Shown: positions 15,401-24,330, numbered from the stretch's first letter. The stretch is DNA of 64,000 nt from JALZMG01 sp963739975 (GCA_963739975.1 CAVUCK010000001.1:186001-250000); one strand, 5' to 3'. Notes: generated by a model not told the origin, from the sequence alone. Numbers and translations: made by a program.

Positions 15401-16092
15401 GCGCCGATGATCGCCCCCGGTCCGGCGTCCGTGGTGATGACCCGACGCCGGGGCGCGACCCGCTGCTGCCGCAGCGCCTCCCGGGCGCCGAACCGGCCGA
15501 GGCCGGATCGCCTGACGCCACGCCCGCGGACGCCACGGCGGGGCACCACCCGGTGATCCGCCGCAAACGGCGTCGGGCGTTCGTCGATTGGGCGATCGTC
15601 ATCGGCGTCGCCCTGCTCGTGGCCTTCCTGGTGCGCACGTTCGTGCTGGCCCACTTCGTCGTCGACGGCCAGTCGATGGAGTCCACGCTCTACGACGGGG
15701 ACCGGGTCTTCGTCAACAAGCTCTCCTACCGGCTCCATGACCCCAACCGCGGCGATGTCGTCGTGCTCCACCAGCTCAACGGCACGTCCGAGCGCGACCT
15801 CATCAAGCGCGTGATCGCCCTCCCCGGCGAGACGATCGAGGTGCGCGGGTGCGAGGTGCTGATCGACGGCCGGCTGTTGGCCGAGCCGTACCTGGACCCG
15901 GCTGACCTGCAGTCCGGCAATTGCGGTCCGGCGCAGACACCGCGGACCGTGCCGGCCGACCATGTCTTCGTCCTCGGGGACAATCGCAACGAGTCTCAGG
16001 ACAGTCGCGGTCTCGGTCCGATCAGCGAGGACGACCTGGTCGGTAGGGCGTTCGTGGTGTTCTGGCCGCGCAACCACTGGCAATGGCTCTGA
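15397..16092 (+). CDS. lepB: Signal peptidase I
   Basis: A 231-residue type I signal peptidase. A disordered N-terminus (about 1-55, rich in Pro/Asp) is followed by one membrane anchor (AIVIGVALLVAFLVRTFVL, about 66-84). The catalytic Ser is in GQSMEST and the general-base Lys in DLIKRVIALPG. The GDNRNESQDSR box is near the end. The start was taken at TTG 15397, overlapping the pafA stop (TTGA). The first methionine would be too far inside, so the TTG is favoured. Repeat copy 10 lies 21 bp after the stop. Confidence 0.93.
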   Translation: MSADDRPRSGVRGDDPTPGRDPLLPQRLPGAEPAEAGSPDATPADATAGHHPVIRRKRRRAFVDWAIVIGVALLVAFLVRTFVLAHFVVDGQSMESTLYDGDRVFVNKLSYRLHDPNRGDVVVLHQLNGTSERDLIKRVIALPGETIEVRGCEVLIDGRLLAEPYLDPADLQSGNCGPAQTPRTVPADHVFVLGDNRNESQDSRGLGPISEDDLVGRAFVVFWPRNHWQWL

Positions 16093-16113
16093 GGCTGACC
16101 TGACCTGAACCCG

Positions 16114-16161
16114 GCGTTTGTGCGGCGACGGCCGCTGGGCCGGCGCTCGGCGCACAAACGC
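16114..16161. repeat. Palindromic repeat family A, copy 10
   Basis: 48 bp, arms GCGTTTGTGCG and CGCACAAACGC. It is wedged between two convergent genes: 21 bp after the lepB stop and 1 bp from the stop of the minus-strand GDPD gene, so it could terminate both transcripts. Confidence 0.92.
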
Positions 16162-16162
16162 G

Positions 16163-16888
16163 TCAGGGGGATCCGACCTCGGCCGTGAGGGCGTCGGCCA
16201 TCACGTCGACGTGGTCGCTGAACACGCCGTCGATCCCCATCCGGATCGCGTTGCGCAGCACGTGCTCGAACTGCAGGTCCCAGGCGAACGCCACGCGGTC
16301 GAAACGGTGGAACAGGGTGGTCAGACCGCCGGTCCACTGCGAGTGATGGAGGTTGACAGCGTCGATCGCCAGGTCGGCCAGCTCGGCTGCGCGCCGTTCG
16401 GGGCCGTGCTTCATTCGGTCGAGCTTCGTCGAGTTGACCAGGCGCACCGTCTCGTCGAACGCCCGCAGCTCGGTCAACAGCTCGGGGTCGGCGTGGCACA
16501 ACCACGTGCGTCCGACCAGCTCTGGGGCGACATCGCGCAGCGCCTCGATCGTCGCCACGCCGATGTCCGCCGTCTTGAGGTCGAGGGACAGCTCGTAGCC
16601 CGTGCCGCACGCGGCGACCAGCTCGGCCAGCGACGGGATGTGCTCGGGCAGCTCGTCGCGCCGGTAGCTGGACAGCGGCCGGCGGCGGTGCCGGCGGCGG
16701 ACGACCCCGTCGTGGTCGAGCACCGGCACGCCGTCGCTGGTCAACCAGACGTCGCTCTCCAGGCCGGTGGCGCCGAGACGCAGTCCGAGCTGGAACGCCT
16801 CCAGCGTGTTCTCGGGCGCATGGGCTCGAGCGCCGCGATGGGCGAAGCCGATCGGCCGGGCGAGCAGCGAGGGGAGCCGTTGCTGCAC
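16163..16888 (-). CDS. Glycerophosphodiester phosphodiesterase family protein
   Basis: A 241-residue TIM-barrel phosphodiesterase. Metal and phosphate ligands are recognisable: FAHRGARAHAPENT (His-Arg), GLESDVWLTSDG (Glu, Asp), VLDHD (His), then ELSLDLK further in. GDPDs split glycerophosphodiesters to glycerol-3-phosphate and an alcohol in phospholipid recycling. No signal peptide is seen, so it is probably cytoplasmic. The start is GTG 16888. The gene is alone on the minus strand, convergent with lepB and divergent from the Tat genes. Confidence 0.87.
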   Translation of the reverse strand: MQQRLPSLLARPIGFAHRGARAHAPENTLEAFQLGLRLGATGLESDVWLTSDGVPVLDHDGVVRRRHRRRPLSSYRRDELPEHIPSLAELVAACGTGYELSLDLKTADIGVATIEALRDVAPELVGRTWLCHADPELLTELRAFDETVRLVNSTKLDRMKHGPERRAAELADLAIDAVNLHHSQWTGGLTTLFHRFDRVAFAWDLQFEHVLRNAIRMGIDGVFSDHVDVMADALTAEVGSP

Positions 16889-16991
16889 GGCGACCGACTA
16901 TGCCAGACCCGTCGTTCTGACGGGCAGCCCCGGTTCGGCACGGCGGAGCCGCCAGGCGTTCCGCCGGCCGCATCCAGAAACGTCAGGACCG

Positions 16992-16997
16992 TAGACT
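16992..16997 (+). promoter_or_regulatory. Probable -10 element (TAGACT), leaderless tat promoter
   Basis: TAGACT followed by 7 nt and GTG 17005, suggesting leaderless transcription of the Tat operon. Confidence 0.45.
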
Positions 16998-17004
16998 CCG
17001 CCGC

Positions 17005-17454
17005 GTGTTCAACCTCTCCGGGAGCGAGATCATCGTGATCCTGCTGCTGGCACTGGTGGTGCTCGGTCCGGAGAAGCTGCCCGACGCGCTCCGCCGGGCC
17101 GGTCGTACGTACGCCGAGCTGAAGAAGATGGGCAACAGCTTCCAGGACGAGATGCGCAGTGTGATCGACGAGCCGGTCAAGGAGATGCGCGAGACGGCCG
17201 ACCTCTTGCGGTCCTCGGCATCCTTCACCGACGCCGATTCGAAGAAGCCCGGGTCCGGCGGTCGGGCCACGCCGCAGCTCCCGTCGTCCACGTCGTCAGC
17301 TGCCACTGCTCCGGCGACCGCGGATGCACCGGCGACTGCGGATGCACCGGCAACCGCGCCGGACCCCGTCGAGCGGGCGGCGGGCGACGAAGCGTCGATC
17401 AACCGGACCCTGAGCGGGCAGAGCGACCCGCCGGCCGGCGACGCCACCGCGTGA
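17005..17454 (+). CDS. tatB: Twin-arginine translocase TatA/TatB-family subunit
   Basis: A 149-residue protein with an N-terminal membrane helix (SEIIVILLLALVVLGPEKLPD, residues 6-26) and an amphipathic helix (LRRAGRTYAELKKMGNSFQDEM). The motif LGPEKLP and the long disordered tail resemble TatB more than TatA, but the two are hard to separate in actinobacteria. The tail holds an 18-bp (ATADAP) tandem repeat around residues 103-117. It starts with GTG after TAGACT and is followed 13 bp later by tatC. Confidence 0.78.
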   Translation: MFNLSGSEIIVILLLALVVLGPEKLPDALRRAGRTYAELKKMGNSFQDEMRSVIDEPVKEMRETADLLRSSASFTDADSKKPGSGGRATPQLPSSTSSAATAPATADAPATADAPATAPDPVERAAGDEASINRTLSGQSDPPAGDATA

Positions 17455-17467
17455 GGCGACCGGCCGA

Positions 17468-18298
17468 ATGAACGCACTGCGGCGGCGCGGACGCGCGGCG
17501 CGCCCGACGATCAAGTCGCCCGACGACACGATGACGCTCACCGAACACCTCGGCGAGCTGCGCGTCCGCATCATCCGCTCGGCCCTCGCCGTCATGGTCG
17601 CCGCCATCGCCATCATCGCCTTCTACGATCCGGTGCTGGAGTTCCTGACGCAGCCGTATCTCGATCTGTGCAGCGGTCGCGAGGTGGAGTTCTGCGGCTT
17701 CGACCCGGCAGCTGGCGAGAACGCCCTCAACATCTTCGACCCGCTCGAGGGCGTCAGCACACGCCTGCGCGTCGGCAGCTACGGCGGACTGATCGTCGCC
17801 ATGCCTGTGGTCCTGTGGCAGATCTGGCGCTTCATCGTGCCGGCGTTGCACGCCAAGGAGAAGCGCTACGCGGTTCCGTTCATCCTGTCGTCGATCGTGC
17901 TGTTCGCGCTCGGTGGCTTCCTCGCCTACGTGACGTTGGAGCCGGCGCTCGACTTCCTCATCTCCTTCAGCGGCGAGGGCGTCGGACCCGTGTTCCAGGT
18001 CAGCCGCTACATCCGCCTCGTCGGCCTGATGGTCGCCGCGTTCGGTGTCGGCTTCCAGTTCCCGGTGCTCCTCGTCTTCCTGCAGATCGCCGGGGTCATC
18101 TCGCCCGGCCGACTGCTGCGCAGCTGGCGCTACGCCCTGCTGATCATCGTCGTCCTGGCCGCCGTCATCACCCCGTCGGGCGACCCGATCTCGCTCGTGG
18201 CCCTCGCCGCGCCGATGACGGTCCTCTACTTCCTGTCGATCGCGCTCGGTGCCCTGCTGGAGCGGCGCAAGCGCCGGCGGGTGGTCGCGCCGACCTGA
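17468..18298 (+). CDS. tatC: Sec-independent translocase subunit TatC
   Basis: A 276-residue polytopic membrane protein with the six-helix TatC pattern. The signal-recognition start is TLTEHLGELRVRIIRS, and the conserved region GLIVAMPVVLWQIWRFIVPALHAKEKRY follows, with VGFQFPVLLVFLQIAGVISP and ITPSGDPISLVALAAPM. It binds twin-arginine signal peptides and forms the core of the folded-protein export channel with TatA/B. It lies 13 bp after the TatB-like gene and 26 bp before the helicase gene. Confidence 0.95.
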   Translation: MNALRRRGRAARPTIKSPDDTMTLTEHLGELRVRIIRSALAVMVAAIAIIAFYDPVLEFLTQPYLDLCSGREVEFCGFDPAAGENALNIFDPLEGVSTRLRVGSYGGLIVAMPVVLWQIWRFIVPALHAKEKRYAVPFILSSIVLFALGGFLAYVTLEPALDFLISFSGEGVGPVFQVSRYIRLVGLMVAAFGVGFQFPVLLVFLQIAGVISPGRLLRSWRYALLIIVVLAAVITPSGDPISLVALAAPMTVLYFLSIALGALLERRKRRRVVAPT

Positions 18299-18324
18299 CC
18301 GCCCACGCTGGGAGACTGCACGGC

Positions 18325-20910
18325 GTGGAACGCCAGCGCTTCCCGTTCGAGCTGGATCGGTTCCAGCTCGATGCGTTCCAGGCCCTCGACGCCGGCCAGC
18401 ACGTCGTCGTCGCTGCGCCGACCGGCAGCGGCAAGACCGTGGTCGCCGAGTACGGCATCGACCTCGCCCGAGTCGCCGGCCGGCGGGCGTTCTACACGGC
18501 GCCGCTGAAGGCGCTGTCGAACCAAAAGTTCCGGGACCTCCGCGAGCAGTACGGCCACGTCGGGCTGCTGACCGGTGACAACGCCGTCGATGCCGATGCG
18601 CCGATCGTGGTGATGACGACCGAGGTCCTGCGCAACATGCTCTACGCCCGGTCGTCCCAGCTCGACGACCTCGGCCTGGTCGTGCTCGACGAGGTGCACT
18701 TCCTGCAGGATGCCTACCGAGGGCCCGTGTGGGAGGAGGTGATCATCCACCTCCCGCCGGCGATCCAGCTGATCTGCCTCTCGGCGACGGTCAGCAACAC
18801 GTCCGAGCTGGCGTCGTGGATCCAGACGGTGCGTGGTCCGACCACACCGATCGTGGAGCTGCGCCGCCCGGTGCGCCTGCACGACCACTACCTCGTCGAT
18901 GACCGGACCAACGACCGCATCCACCTGCTGGCGACGTTCGTCGGTGGGCGCGCCAACCCGGACGCCGCCCGGCTCGACGAATCGGCGGTGCGGCGCGGTG
19001 ACCGCCGCTCGGTCCGCGGCAGCGGTCGGCGCGTGCTGGCCACACCGTCGCGGCTGGAGGTCGTCGACCTGCTGGCCGAGCGCCATCTGCTGCCGGCCAT
19101 CGTGTTCGTCTTCAGTCGCAACCAGTGCGATGAGGCGGCGCGCAACGTGCTGGCGGCCGGGATCCGGCTGACCGACCAGGCCGAGCGGGAGCGGATCCGG
19201 CGCATCGTCGATGCTCGCCTCGACGGGCTCGCCGACGACGACCTCGACGCCCTGGGGGTCGACCAGTTCATGGCCCAACTGGACGCCGGGATCGCCGCCC
19301 ACCACGCCGGGATGGTGCCGGCGTTCAAGGAGGCCGTCGAGGCGTGTTTCGCCCAGGGCCTGATCAAGGTGGTGTTCGCCACCGAGACGCTGGCCGTCGG
19401 CATCAACATGCCGGCCCGCACGGTCGTCATCGAGAAGCTCACGAAGTTCACCGGGGAGGGCCATCAGCAGCTGACACCGGGGGAGTACACCCAGCTCACC
19501 GGCCGGGCCGGTCGCCGCGGGATCGACCCCGAGGGCCACGCCATCGTGCTGTGGAGCCCGTTCGTGCCGTTCGAGCAGGTCGCCACGTTGGCCGCCAGCA
19601 AGACGTTCCACCTTCGATCGGCGTTCCGCCCGACGTACAACATGGCCGCCAACCTCGTCGGCAACTACTCCAGCGATGCGGCCCACCACCTGCTCAACCT
19701 GTCCTTCGCCCAGTACCAGGCCGACCGGGACGTGGTGCGCCTCGAGGCCCGCTCGGAACGGGTGCGCGAGCGGCTGGCCGAGGCGCGGGTCGATGCGGAG
19801 AGCCCGTTCGGTGACATCTGGGCCTATCGCCAGTCGATCGAAGGCCCGCGGTCGCGCCGCCAGGGCCGCAACGACCTCGTGGAGGTGGCCATGACCCGGC
19901 TGCGGCCAGGGCAGGTCGTCACCGCCGCCAAGGGCCGCTATCGCGGTCCGGTCGCCGTCGTGGCCAGCGCCCACCGCAAGGGGGGGATGCGCCTGACGAC
20001 GGTCACCAGGCGGGCAGACCTGCTGTTGCTCACGGCCGACGACTTCGAGGAGCCGCCTCGGGCTCGCGGCACCCTGCGCCTGCCGTCGACGTTCGAACCG
20101 AACCGCGCCGAGTACCGCCGGGCCGTTGCCCGCGAGTTGCACCGGACGAAGTTGGACAGCACCGGCGGACGGGGCGAGCAGGAACGTCGAGCGGACCCCG
20201 TCGAGCGGGACCCCGATCTCCGCCACCGCCTGCGCGCCGCCGGGCAGGTCGTCCGTTACGAGCGGGAGCTGGTCGAGCTCGGCCAACGCGTCGACGGTCA
20301 CAACCAGTCGTTGGCCGCCGAGTTCGACCGGGTGCTGGACGTGCTCCGTCGGCGCAGCTACGTCGGACGCGACGGGACCGACTGGGCGCTCACCACGGCC
20401 GGCGCGATGTTGTCGCGCCTCTTCCACGAGAGCGATCTGCTGGTCGCCGAGTGCATCGGCTCGGGCGTGCTCGACGGGATGGAAGCTCCCGAGCTGGCCG
20501 GCCTGTTGTCGACGTTCGTGTACGAGCACCGCAGCCCGGAACCGCCCGTGCCGCCGTGGTTCCCGTCGACCGACGTCGCCGCTCGCTGGCGACGGATCGT
20601 CGCCGTCAGCGACGACCTCGCCGCCGACGAGCGATCCGTCGGTCTCGGCGAGCACCGCCCGCCGGACCCCGGCTTCGTCGCCGCCGCGCACGCCTGGGTG
20701 GCCGGCGAGGACCTGGCAGAGGTGGTCGCCCAGGAGGAGCTGAGCGGGGGTGACTTCGTGCGGACGATGAAGCAGCTGATCGACCTGGCTCGGCAGGTGA
20801 GCCAGGTCGCGCCGGACGCCGGGCTGCGCCGATGCGCCGGCGAGGTCGTGGACCGGGCCCGCCGAGGAGTCGTGGCCGACGGGGCCCCGGCCACGGTCGT
20901 CGGCGCGTGA
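18325..20910 (+). CDS. Ski2/HelY-like DEAD/DEAH-box helicase
   Basis: An 861-residue superfamily 2 RNA helicase of the Ski2/Mtr4/HelY group. Motif I is APTGSGKT (about residues 33-40), motif II LDEVHF, motif III SATVSN, and motif VI TGRAGRRG. The C-terminal part contains the Ski2-type helical and DSHCT-like regions (LLVAECIGSGVLDGMEAPELAGLLS). It is probably involved in RNA turnover or remodelling. GTG 18325 was chosen as the codon just ahead of the conserved FPFELDRFQLDAFQAL start; the frame is open far upstream without coding sense. It overlaps the next gene by 4 bp (GTGA) and follows tatC closely, an arrangement also seen in Mycobacterium. Confidence 0.92.
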   Translation: MERQRFPFELDRFQLDAFQALDAGQHVVVAAPTGSGKTVVAEYGIDLARVAGRRAFYTAPLKALSNQKFRDLREQYGHVGLLTGDNAVDADAPIVVMTTEVLRNMLYARSSQLDDLGLVVLDEVHFLQDAYRGPVWEEVIIHLPPAIQLICLSATVSNTSELASWIQTVRGPTTPIVELRRPVRLHDHYLVDDRTNDRIHLLATFVGGRANPDAARLDESAVRRGDRRSVRGSGRRVLATPSRLEVVDLLAERHLLPAIVFVFSRNQCDEAARNVLAAGIRLTDQAERERIRRIVDARLDGLADDDLDALGVDQFMAQLDAGIAAHHAGMVPAFKEAVEACFAQGLIKVVFATETLAVGINMPARTVVIEKLTKFTGEGHQQLTPGEYTQLTGRAGRRGIDPEGHAIVLWSPFVPFEQVATLAASKTFHLRSAFRPTYNMAANLVGNYSSDAAHHLLNLSFAQYQADRDVVRLEARSERVRERLAEARVDAESPFGDIWAYRQSIEGPRSRRQGRNDLVEVAMTRLRPGQVVTAAKGRYRGPVAVVASAHRKGGMRLTTVTRRADLLLLTADDFEEPPRARGTLRLPSTFEPNRAEYRRAVARELHRTKLDSTGGRGEQERRADPVERDPDLRHRLRAAGQVVRYERELVELGQRVDGHNQSLAAEFDRVLDVLRRRSYVGRDGTDWALTTAGAMLSRLFHESDLLVAECIGSGVLDGMEAPELAGLLSTFVYEHRSPEPPVPPWFPSTDVAARWRRIVAVSDDLAADERSVGLGEHRPPDPGFVAAAHAWVAGEDLAEVVAQEELSGGDFVRTMKQLIDLARQVSQVAPDAGLRRCAGEVVDRARRGVVADGAPATVVGA

Positions 20911-21494
20911 CGTTGCGTCCGGGCGAGCCGTGGGGTGAGCGCGTCGAACCGCCCGTCGGACTGATCGAGATCGGGTCGGACGCCAACGCCGCGATCCACG
21001 CCGGCCTCGACCGGTTGCCGGTCCGTTTGACAGGCGGTGACCTGCTCGCCGCGCTCGGAGGTCCGTCACACGGTCCGCTCGTCAACCGCTACTCCGTGGA
21101 CCTCCTGCGGGTCCGCGCCGACGAGGCCGACTTCGTAGCGTTGGCCCACGTCGTCGCCCGTGGCCGGACGTTGTGGCGTGGCCCGATCAGCGCCGTGCTC
21201 AACGCCGACCGCCTTGGGCGCTGGGACGCCGCGCCGCGGGCCCACCCCGGCGACGGGCGGTTCGACATCGTGGAGGTCGACGCGGCGATGTCGGGCCGGG
21301 CGCGGTGGCAGGCGTGGCGGCGGCTCCCGACCGGCACGCACCTGCCGCACCCGCTCATCCGGACCGGTCAGCGCCGTGACGTCACCTGGGAGCTCGAACC
21401 GCCACGGCGGCTGTGGCTCGACGGGGTCGATCGCGGGTCGACCCGGTCCGTCGTCGTGACCATCGAGCCGGCAGGTGCCGTCGTGTACACCTAG
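20907..21494 (+). CDS. Protein with DAGK C-terminal-like beta domain, kinase domain absent
   Basis: A 195-residue protein. Its second half reads like the C-terminal beta-sandwich of diacylglycerol/lipid kinases (YegS/DagK): GRFDIVEVDAAMSGRARWQAWRRLPTG, then HPLIRTG..RDVTWELEPPRRLWLDG, and a closing VVTIEPAGAVVY. The N-terminal catalytic domain with the GGDGT motif is missing. It might regulate or bind lipids without kinase activity, or be a diverged domain. The GTG start overlaps the helicase stop. The relation is by visual pattern only, so it is moderate. Confidence 0.55.
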   Translation: MTLRPGEPWGERVEPPVGLIEIGSDANAAIHAGLDRLPVRLTGGDLLAALGGPSHGPLVNRYSVDLLRVRADEADFVALAHVVARGRTLWRGPISAVLNADRLGRWDAAPRAHPGDGRFDIVEVDAAMSGRARWQAWRRLPTGTHLPHPLIRTGQRRDVTWELEPPRRLWLDGVDRGSTRSVVVTIEPAGAVVYT

Positions 21495-21499
21495 ATCGC

Positions 21500-22492
21500 A
21501 TGACGGAGATGGACGCCTGGATCCTCGACGAGTCGCCGGGGCAGTACCGCTGGGGAACGATCGACCGGCCGGAACCGGCGCCCGACGAGGTCCGCATCAC
21601 GGTCGTCGCCAGCGCGCTCAACCACATGGACCTCTGGGTCACGAGGGGGATGCCGAAGCCGCCGCTGCCGCACGTGCCCGGCTGCGACGTGGCCGGGGTG
21701 GTCGACGCCGTCGGTGATGCCGTCGAGGGGATCGCCGTCGGCGACGAGGTCGTCGTCAACCCCGGGGTCTCGCCCGTCGCCGACATCGTCGCCCTTGGCA
21801 ATGACAGCCCGATGGGCCCCGGGTTCGCCATCTACGGGGAGCACACGTGGGGTGGGCACGCCAACCACGCCGTCGCCCCCGCCCGCAACGTCGTGCCTCG
21901 ACCGGCGGGACGGTCGTGGGAGGAGTGTGCGGCCTACCCGCTGGCGTGGCTGACCGCGTATCGCATGCTGCGGCGGGCCCGGCTGCGCGGCGGGCACACG
22001 GTGCTGGTGGTCGGGATCGGGTCGGGCGTGTCGTGCGCCGCGCTGGCCATCGCCCGCCACCTCGGCGCCGACGTCGTGGCGACGAGCCGCAGCGCGGCCA
22101 AGCGGGAGGCGGCGGTGGCGATGGGTGCGTCGGCGGTCATCGACTCCGGCGACGAGCGCTGGAAGGTGCAGGCCGACGTGGTCGTCGAGAGCGTCGGCGC
22201 GGCGACGTGGGAGCGCTCGCTGCGGGCGCTCAAGCCTGGTGGCCGGCTCGTCGTGTGCGGCGGGACGTCCGGGGCGACGGTCGAGCTGAACCTGCCGCGG
22301 CTGTTCTTCAAGCAGTACGAGGTGATCGGGTCATCGATGGGCAGCTACCAGGAGTTCGCCGAGGTCACGGCGCTCGTGGCCCAGGGACTCGACGTCCACG
22401 TCGACCAGGTGCTGGCGCTCGACGAGTACCCGGCGGCGCTGGCCCGCCTCGAAGCCGGCGAGCAGCTCGGGAAACTCGTCCTCAGGCACTGA
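21500..22492 (+). CDS. Zinc-type alcohol dehydrogenase / quinone oxidoreductase family protein
   Basis: A 330-residue medium-chain dehydrogenase/reductase. The GroES-like N-terminal domain has NHMDLWVTRG, HVPGCDVAGVV and GDEVVVNPG. The Rossmann domain has the NADP-binding VLVVGIGSGVSCAA and the end pattern RLEAGEQLGKLVLRH. The catalytic zinc Cys pattern is incomplete (NHMD in place of the Cys), which fits quinone-oxidoreductase-like members, so the substrate is unknown. ATG 21500 lies 6 bp after the preceding stop. A short hairpin (GATCTG/CAGATC) lies about 25 bp after the stop. Confidence 0.83.
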   Translation: MTEMDAWILDESPGQYRWGTIDRPEPAPDEVRITVVASALNHMDLWVTRGMPKPPLPHVPGCDVAGVVDAVGDAVEGIAVGDEVVVNPGVSPVADIVALGNDSPMGPGFAIYGEHTWGGHANHAVAPARNVVPRPAGRSWEECAAYPLAWLTAYRMLRRARLRGGHTVLVVGIGSGVSCAALAIARHLGADVVATSRSAAKREAAVAMGASAVIDSGDERWKVQADVVVESVGAATWERSLRALKPGGRLVVCGGTSGATVELNLPRLFFKQYEVIGSSMGSYQEFAEVTALVAQGLDVHVDQVLALDEYPAALARLEAGEQLGKLVLRH

Positions 22493-22589
22493 GGACGCGT
22501 TCTCCTGAGGATCTGGTCCCAGATCTGGGCCCTGAAAACGCTTGAGAACCTGGTCGGGCGGGATCACCCGGGTGGGGGAGCGGGGTCCG

Positions 22590-22595
22590 TATCAT
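22590..22595 (+). promoter_or_regulatory. Probable -10 element (TATCAT), leaderless promoter
   Basis: TATCAT ends 8 nt before GTG 22604, the start of the ThyX-like gene. Confidence 0.45.
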
Positions 22596-22603
22596 CGCCG
22601 GCC

Positions 22604-24202
22604 GTGGTCGGGTACCTCGCCGAGGAGTTCACCTCGGACGAGGAGGTCGTGCTGCGGCGCTACTTCACCAACCTCGACGGGCCGGTGTTCGCCCTGGTCA
22701 ACCTGCCGGACGTGGTGAAGGGTGCCCTGTTCGCTCGCTACAGCCGCAGCCCGAAGAGCCTGCGCCGCCTGTTCCTCGACGAGTTCGTCGGCGACCTCGA
22801 CGTCTCGGGCGACCACACGATCGATGCGACCGTCGGCCTGCAGCGGGCCGAGGCGCTGTACGAGAAGGTCTTCGTCGAGTACGGCGACGACTCGATCGCC
22901 CAGCTCGGCGGCGTCCACCTGGCCTGCGAGCAGGCGTCCAACGTGTTGACGAAGGTGCTCGAGTGGGGGCGCCTGATGAGCTACCTCGAGCAGAGCACGC
23001 GCTACATCGCCTACGACTCGCGCCTCAGCGGCCGGTACCGGTACTTCCGCGATCGCGCCGTGCTGGAGAGCCGGCTCGGCACCCGGTACGTCGGCGACAT
23101 GGATCGGCTCTTCGACGCCTACAGCTTCGCCCTGGCCAGCGTCACCGACCACGTGCGGGCGACGGTCCGGCGCGACCCGAGCGACAGCGATTTCGTGTTC
23201 CGCCAGGCCACGCGGGCCAAGGCGCTCGACGCGACGCGCGGGATCCTGCCGGCATCGACGCTGTCCAACGTCGGCATCTACGGCAGCGGGCAGGCGTTCG
23301 AGGCGCTGCTGCTGCGCCTCCAAGCGCATCCGCTGCCCGAGGCCCGCGAGTACGGCGAGCTGATGCTGCACGAGCTGCGCAAGGTCATCCCCAGCTTCCT
23401 GCGCCGGGTGGATGTCGCCGAGCGTGGCGTGCGGTGGTCGAACTACCTGGCAACGACCCGCGCCCGCACGGCCGAGTTGGTCGACTCGCTGTTCGAGGCC
23501 GAGGCGGTCGAGCCGGCGCCGCCGGTGACGCTGGTCGACTTCGACCCCGACGCCGAGAACAAGCTGCTGGCGGCGATCTGCTACCCGCACTCCCGACTGC
23601 CCGAGCACCAGCTGCTGGACCGCGTGGAGCGGCTCGGTGCGGCCGAGCGCCTGGCGTTGGTGCGGGCCTACGTCGGTGAGCGGGAGAACCGGCGGCACAA
23701 GCCCGGCCGGGCGTTCGAGCGAGTCGACTACCGCTTCGACGTGCTGTCGGACTACGGCGCCTTCCGCGACCTGCAACGCCACCGCTTGCTGACCATCGAG
23801 TGGCAGCGCCTCAGCCCCGATCTCGGCTTCGTCCGCCCCGAGCTGATCGACGAGGCCGGGCAGACGGCGACGTTCGACGAGGCGATGCACCGCTCGGCCC
23901 GCCTCCACGATGCCCTTGCCGAGGACTTCCCGGAGCAGGCGGCGTACGCCGTGTCGATGGCCTATCGGGTCCGCTACGTCATGCAGTTCAACGCTCGCGA
24001 GGCGATCCACCTGCTCGAGCTGCGATCGGGCGCCCAGGGTCACCCCGCGTACCGGCGCGTCGTCCTCGAGATGCACCGGCTGATCGCCGAACAGGCCGGC
24101 CATCGCGCCGTGGCCGAGGCGATGACCCACCTGACGACCGAGGCTCCCGAGTTGGAGCGCCTCGCCGCCGAGCGTCGCGCCGAAGCCCGCCGCACCCCCT
24201 GA
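22604..24202 (+). CDS. Large ThyX-like protein (two ThyX-related halves)
   Basis: A 532-residue protein related to the FAD-dependent thymidylate synthase ThyX but twice the usual length (about 220-250). ThyX has an RHRxxS motif followed by nEQSxRY. Here the N-half keeps the second part (SYLEQSTRYIAYD, about residues 126-138), and the C-half keeps the first part in altered form (LQRHRLLTIEWQRLS). It looks like a fused duplication in which each half has lost part of the active site. Proteins like this occur in actinobacteria and Chloroflexi; whether they make dTMP is not established. GTG 22604 follows TATCAT by 8 nt. Repeat copy 11 starts 2 bp after the stop. Confidence 0.75.
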   Translation: MVGYLAEEFTSDEEVVLRRYFTNLDGPVFALVNLPDVVKGALFARYSRSPKSLRRLFLDEFVGDLDVSGDHTIDATVGLQRAEALYEKVFVEYGDDSIAQLGGVHLACEQASNVLTKVLEWGRLMSYLEQSTRYIAYDSRLSGRYRYFRDRAVLESRLGTRYVGDMDRLFDAYSFALASVTDHVRATVRRDPSDSDFVFRQATRAKALDATRGILPASTLSNVGIYGSGQAFEALLLRLQAHPLPEAREYGELMLHELRKVIPSFLRRVDVAERGVRWSNYLATTRARTAELVDSLFEAEAVEPAPPVTLVDFDPDAENKLLAAICYPHSRLPEHQLLDRVERLGAAERLALVRAYVGERENRRHKPGRAFERVDYRFDVLSDYGAFRDLQRHRLLTIEWQRLSPDLGFVRPELIDEAGQTATFDEAMHRSARLHDALAEDFPEQAAYAVSMAYRVRYVMQFNAREAIHLLELRSGAQGHPAYRRVVLEMHRLIAEQAGHRAVAEAMTHLTTEAPELERLAAERRAEARRTP

Positions 24203-24204
24203 GC

Positions 24205-24252
24205 GCGTTTGTGCGCCGGCGGTCGGCAGGCCGATCACCGCTGCACAAACGC
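24205..24252. repeat. Palindromic repeat family A, copy 11
   Basis: 48 bp starting 2 bp after the ThyX-like stop. Arms GCGTTTGTGCG and TGCACAAACGC, inner stem CGGTCGGCAGGCCGATCACCG. Confidence 0.92.
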
Positions 24253-24330
24253 GACGTTGGATGCGGGTTCGGGCGGGCGCGTGTGACAACGGTCACGATC
24301 ACGTCACCGGGGGTGGGGAAGGGTCGGGCC

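Noticed and set aside
17668..18324. The helicase frame is open upstream for 657 bp to 17668, overlapping tatC.
   Set aside because: This stretch is the shadow of tatC (out of frame, Arg/Pro-rich). The conserved helicase start is at GTG 18325.
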